A stretch of DNA of 12,463 nt from Tieghemiomyces parasiticus (Eukaryota > Kickxellomycota > Dimargaritomycetes > Dimargaritales > Dimargaritaceae): the NCBI GenBank assembly GCA_027575765.1, contig JANBPT010001204.1:1-12463 (forward strand), given 5' to 3'. The notes under the pieces are model-generated. The model saw only the letters and a list, made by a program, of their open reading frames with translations, ran no database searches and was not told the DNA's origin. The translations under genes were made by a program, and so were the position numbers. This document shows, in pieces, positions 8,556-12,463 of this stretch. Positions within the stretch are counted from its first letter, which is position 1. Each line of letters opens with the position of its first letter.

Positions 8556-10844
8556 GACGAAGTAATTACAAGCCTAATAAGGTAAATGTTAGTCGGTATA
8601 GCAGAGCCAACGTAGACGTTTTATTGCAAAGCGGGAAACCGGGCGTAGGAGGAAAATCGATAGAATTAGGCCGCAAAAGGGGATGGGTGGCGATACGGGC
8701 CACCTTTTATAATCGCATAGACCATCACAACTCATGCGAGACGTTATTGAATGATAGAGAGAAGAGGGGGGTCCATATGACACCATTTTTTAGTTCACAG
8801 CCAGGGGTATGGTGCGGTAGTAGTGGTCACGCAAGTAGGAGCAATCTGTTTCCCTGCCGTTCCGGATATAATACCCAGCGGGAAACTGTAGTAGACAGAT
8901 GTCTTCCCCTCATTCAAAGCATAGTGGTGCCACTTTTCCTATTGTGAATGGCACATCAAAAGATCTGCCCATAGCCGCACTGGCGTGTGACGGGCCTGAA
9001 CGAACTTCCAGCTGGGGAAAGTAGCCACTATTTGGCACGATCTACCCTCAGGTTACTCGAGCTGATCGGTCACTCCTACAACGTCGGCACTTGATACGCG
9101 TTCAATCTATTCTCAACGATTATAGCGCCGCCCCCCTCTCTGCTCTCTGTGCACTCAATGCCAGGGTTCATCGCCATTTGCTACAGTCGATAAGAGCAAC
9201 CTGGCTTTAGCCTATAGAACCACTGCACAAAACCGAGCGGCAATCGATGTCACTCTACAGATAGTGTAGTACCGTTGAGTAAAGGATTTAAGGGAAGTGA
9301 AACGACCGCGGGGTTGGATGACCGCCGCATGTATCCCGCTAAATCTAATTTCAATCCACTCCGCGTACCCTTCACCTTGCTGGATCGTGTATCAACTATG
9401 CGTCTTACGCCAAACCTAAAGCTCCAGGTCGTAACCATATCAAGGTTTAGAAAAGGCCGCTGAGTGTAATTTCGAGTAGTTAGCCATAGGAGTGCTTCGG
9501 TGCCTGCGATCGTATATACCAGCCTGGTTTGGACTGCTTTTCCTTAAATGATTATGAGTAATAACAAAGGCGAAGGCCATTTACAGTCGAAGTAGTCCTT
9601 TTCTACATGAACCCATTGTCCTTCTATGCGGTTGGTACAATCTCCACCAACTCTCTGCTCAGGCAAAAGTACAACCGACATAATCGCGGTCGACAGGATC
9701 GACCTGATTGGCAAACCTGCCCCTGTACAAATATCGAGCTGGGCCGATCGCGAGTCGTATGACGCTTCCTTATTTGCTAAACTATAGATCTCCGCCAGTT
9801 CTGTAGTAGGCAGACCAGTTAGAGGACAGGGCCCGTTGAGCAAACCCTGTCATACCATCGAATAGGGTTCAAAAGGGAAACGCTAGTTTATTATCCCGAC
9901 ACGGCGGATGAGCTCATCACCAACTATTGTTCGTATGAGAATCAACCAAGGTAAAGGTTGACAGCGGCATGCTTTACTTCGTGTAATGCCGCTAAAGGGG
10001 ACTAGCGGACCGGGGGGGAAGTAACGGGCTTAACTAGGAATGCAATGCGAAGTAAGACGGAGTGCAAACATAAGGCGTGTACGAAGGGTGGTTAGCAAGG
10101 TTGGTAGGATGAATGGCGTAAAGGGTGCGATAGGCGTAGAGGGGAAGGTAGGACAGGAATGCTGCGAACGCTAGACAATACATGGAGCAGGCTAGCAGGC
10201 GGACGAAGAATCGTGGAGGAGAGCAGAGGCCTAAATTGATATCAGATGCAAGGCGGTGAAGTCTGAGGCCGATTAGGTATCATTGGCGGTTGCATGGAGG
10301 CTTCGGCAACCGTTGGCGGACGGTGACCTGAGGAGGCTGCATACTGGCGCATTGGTTACACAGCCTTGTTTATGAGCGTCACAAGTGACTACATGCCATC
10401 TGCAGGGAAACATTATAAATCGGTACTTCATATAAGTGGTGCCAACACAAAGATGCATGATTTTTTTATTTTCTCAAAATAATATACTAGCCACCACTCC
10501 GTACAGCTTGGTGAACTCTCCCTAGCCAGCCATCATAGCAGGCTCTATAGTCACTTAGCTGGGGCCTGGTAAGCTCCAATTTCTGGACGTCCATAACGCC
10601 CTCCGATGTGTGAGCTTCTTACCACGCAGCAGCTATTTGGCAACCCTAAACAATCAGAAGTCGCAGAGTGGGGCGACTGAATTAGGTCTGGAGAAGTTGT
10701 GCATCTGGTACTAGAAAAACAGGTAGGGGTGGCTGCAGCTCAACGTAGAGATGCATTATTGTGCTAGAACTACGGAGGGGGGCGGTTCCAATTTCAGTGA
10801 ACCTTTTCCCAGACCTGCAGCGTGGGCCGCAATTCACATTGGGT
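8556..10844. other. long gene-free stretch with purine-rich block and hairpin cluster
   Basis: No supportable gene was found in about 2.3 kb. Bases 8556-8800 should include the promoter of the minus-strand secreted protein gene. A 99-codon minus-strand frame at 9544-9843 reads acceptably as protein but starts with TTG, has no domain and is of a length expected by chance. Bases about 10010-10260 are strongly purine-rich on the plus strand, resembling the pyrimidine-rich leaders of the called genes if read on the minus strand. No start codon with a good frame follows it. Confidence 0.45.
9942..10008. repeat. cluster of three inverted repeats, two of them competing
   Basis: tcaacc (9942-9947) pairs with ggttga (9956-9961). 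agcggcat (9963-9970) pairs with atgccgct (9986-9993) around a loop that itself contains ttac/gtaa. ccgcta (9989-9994) can instead pair with tagcgg (10003-10008). The last two share bases 9989-9993, so only one can form at a time. All arms match perfectly. Function and transcription are unknown. Confidence 0.5.
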
Positions 10845-11203
10845 CTAGTGGGTTTTGGTGTCTTTAGCACACGAGGGGTTAGACACGCAGGTACAACCGG
10901 TCGCGTCTGGCGGATACACTGCCAACATGTCCTTGGGTACGACATGGCCCCAGTGGACCTTGGATTGGGACTGGGGCTGCCTTTGGGGCACAACCTCTGG
11001 CAGTTAGCATCAGAGTGTAAGTCCTAAAAGTATACCCTAGTCTCGCCACCTGAGGCAATGACGTTCGGCAGCCAGTCACAGGCCCTGTTGAGCTCCTGCA
11101 GCGAATTGGCGGCTAAACGTACCCGCTGGTGGCGCAGGTCTTCGGTGAAGTTAAGGGAGATCCAGCGGTTGAGTTGCCTACCCAGCCCCAGGTCCTTGCG
11201 CAT
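10845..11203 (-). CDS. unidentified small protein, two-exon model
   Basis: Exon 1 is 11203-11050 and exon 2 is 10996-10845, joined in phase 1 across a 53-nt intron. That intron has a branch-like GCTAAC and acceptor TGCCAG, but a weak donor (GTGGCG). The result is 101 residues ending in TAG. The ATG has strong context (accaccATG) after a pyrimidine-rich run. Residues 11-45 (starting LNRWISLNFTEDL) look like a long amphipathic helix. They are followed by a Gln/Ser-rich link (PQRQPQSQSK), a segment HWGHVVPKDMLAVYPPD, and a Cys-containing end (Cys86, Cys88, Cys94). No family is recognised. The start may lie further upstream: a candidate exon at 11379-11303 after acceptor CTACAG would join in phase 0 to 11194. 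The 3' end may also differ: a 42-nt intron from 10886 would give a tail ending at 10794. That a spliced gene lies here is more secure than the exact ends. Confidence 0.42.
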
Positions 11204-12160
11204 GGTGGTAGGGGGAGTGCGGCAGACAGGGGTTAGCTGTTTAGCAGTTACTCGGGGGGCTTGCCTTCAATAGCTACAGGTTTCGTGCACTGTATTGTTC
11301 ACCCATATCATTGAACGGGCGGTCGTACTCAGCCTCGTCTCCAAGGGAGTAGCGACCCGTACGAAAGTGAGCTGGCCACCTGTAGATGGTGGTGGGGAGA
11401 AGGGGCAACTCAGCACAACGCGACAGAAACTTAAGATACCATAAATATCTATACATTGCGGCCCTCACGATGACCTTGATAAATAACGGCCCGTACGCTG
11501 CAGTGGGCACCTTTGAGTGGGGGTGGGGGAAGGAGCTTTAGAAACGAACATGATGAGGAGGTAAATAGATAAGCTACAAAGTGAGGAATGGTTCAATTCT
11601 ACGTTGGGGTTAACCGTTCGGCTTCTCACCTTAGCTACTCCTAGATTTCATGTATAGCGCCAGTACCTGAGACCTAAAGTATCGCCGGACGCGAAAAAAT
11701 TAGTGTCATCTATATTGTAAACAAGGATTAATAATACTGAAACGGGGGGAAACGTTGCTATAAATAGAGGAAAAATAAATACGGGACGCAAAAAGTCAAA
11801 CGTAAACAGTCAAAACATAAGGTCGTTGGGAGTTTTCTTAAGTGGGGGGGGAAGGTGCAGAGAGCGGTATGTAAGTGAGGGGTGTTATGGAAGCGGGCGA
11901 AAGGGTGACTTAAATGGTGAATGGGGGGGCGCTTATACTATTGAGGGCTATCAAGCTCTCTTTATCACCGAGGCGCTCGCGTTGGGGAGTCATCTATCCA
12001 TTAGTGGTTCGTTAGGAACGGAGCCATGCGGCCATAAGGTTGTGTATGTGATACTCACCCCACCGGTGCCGAGAAGGGCCGGATGGATATAAAAGACATT
12101 AATATAGTTCTTTTACTGAGGGGTGATGAACCCTGTGAGCGGGGGATGCAGGGAGCCACC
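11204..12160. other. region between two minus-strand genes, pyrimidine-rich on the minus strand
   Basis: No complete gene can be supported. About 11380-11550 and 11820-11935 are strongly C/T-rich when read on the minus strand (runs such as ccccccc), consistent with a promoter, leader or long intron of the gene downstream at 10845-11203. A candidate exon at 11303-11379 follows a convincing acceptor. A short ATG frame at 12099-12059 ends at a consensus donor (GTGAGT). Bases 11690-11820 are AT-rich. Confidence 0.4.
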
Positions 12161-12463
12161 TTAGTAGTTTGAGGTCTCCGAAGCACCGTGGGGCTCAGAT
12201 GCTACTCCTTGTTCGTTTGGGAGGGTTAGAGATTCCTCCATTGCGTCCGGGTGTTGGGTTGTCCCAGTTGAGGCAGCCACTGAGGTCGCAGTGTGGGCGG
12301 TTTCATGCCCATTTAGGTGACATTACGGGCACCTATGTGGTCCATGACCTGAAGGGCAGGGTGAATGTTCGTCAGTGCTAACTGGATGGTGCCCTAAAGG
12401 TGACCTTGCCCCAACCCAGGCCCGCTTGGGCTGCACCGTACCCAGGATTATGCTGACAGGTAT
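12161..12463 (-). CDS. 3' end of an unidentified spliced gene, truncated by the window edge
   Basis: Three exon pieces join in consistent phases: 12461-12405 (open at the edge), 12348-12327 and 12279-12161 (TAA at 12163-12161). The introns are 56 nt (donor GTCACC, branch-like CACTGAC, acceptor CTTCAG) and 47 nt (donor GTAATG, acceptor CCTCAG). The readable end has a Gly/Ala-rich piece (HNPGYGAAQAGLGWGK), then VMDHIGALAASTGTT and a polar, acidic tail (MEESLTLPNEQG). It resembles a disordered cytosolic C-terminus, but no family is recognised. An alternative last intron of 54 nt, from GTGCTT just after the SEPHG codons to TCACAG at 12133, contains a yeast-like TACTAAG. It would change the end to FITPQ with TAA at 12115-12113. 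The rest of the gene lies beyond the right edge. Confidence 0.42.

Noticed and set aside
8624..8947. Plus-strand frame of 107 codons
   Set aside because: It starts with TTG, has no motif, and lies in the expected promoter region of the minus-strand secreted protein gene.
9544..9843. Minus-strand frame of 99 codons
   Set aside because: The frame starts with TTG, and the first internal Met leaves only about 45 residues. No domain is seen, though a link to the purine block at 10010 keeps it a weak possibility.
11588..11600. tRNA B-box-like ggttcaattct
   Set aside because: The word departs from the B-box consensus at its end, and no matching A box or cloverleaf arms surround it.
12169..12381. 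Plus-strand frame of 70 codons at the right end
   Set aside because: The opposite strand gives a better account through phase-consistent exons with acceptors and branch sites; this frame starts with TTG and has no motif.

Overview
The window looks like a stretch of a eukaryotic nuclear genome. Two recognisable plus-strand genes have introns with GT..AG ends, branch-like sequences and pyrimidine tracts, and there are no bacterial-type operons or ribosome binding sites. A UBE2T-type ubiquitin-conjugating enzyme beside a GSKIP-domain protein, moderate GC with frequent CpG, short introns and pyrimidine-rich leaders would fit an early-diverging (non-Dikarya) fungus. The lineage is an inference with modest confidence.

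Layout. Bases 1-1962 hold nothing I can support. A weak coding-like stretch lies at 1963-2295, with overlapping hairpins inside it. The region 2296-4109 is non-coding as far as I can see, with pyrimidine-rich parts. A four-exon gene on the plus strand at 4110-5804 encodes a UBE2T-like E2 enzyme of 348 residues with an unusually long Pro/Ser-rich C-terminal tail. About 630 bases later, a two-exon plus-strand gene at 6439-7078 encodes a 139-residue GSKIP-domain protein. After a long gap, a convergent minus-strand gene at 8232-8555 encodes a small cysteine-free secreted protein of 107 residues. Another long gap at 8556-10844 has purine-rich blocks on the plus strand and a cluster of inverted repeats near 9942-10008. 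At the right end, two minus-strand genes of unknown function are inferred from phase-consistent short introns: a 101-residue two-exon model at 10845-11203, and the 3' end of a gene that runs off the right edge at 12161-12463.

How the genes relate. UBE2T is the E2 that works with FANCL to monoubiquitinate FANCD2/FANCI in DNA crosslink repair. GSKIP proteins bind GSK3 and, in animals, the RII subunits of PKA. I see no evidence that they form one pathway or are co-transcribed, since each has its own leader. No mobile element, CRISPR array, tRNA or rRNA was recognised. No clearly new multi-gene system is visible; the most unusual items are the tail of the E2, the unidentified minus-strand spliced genes, and two places where inverted repeats can pair in alternative ways.
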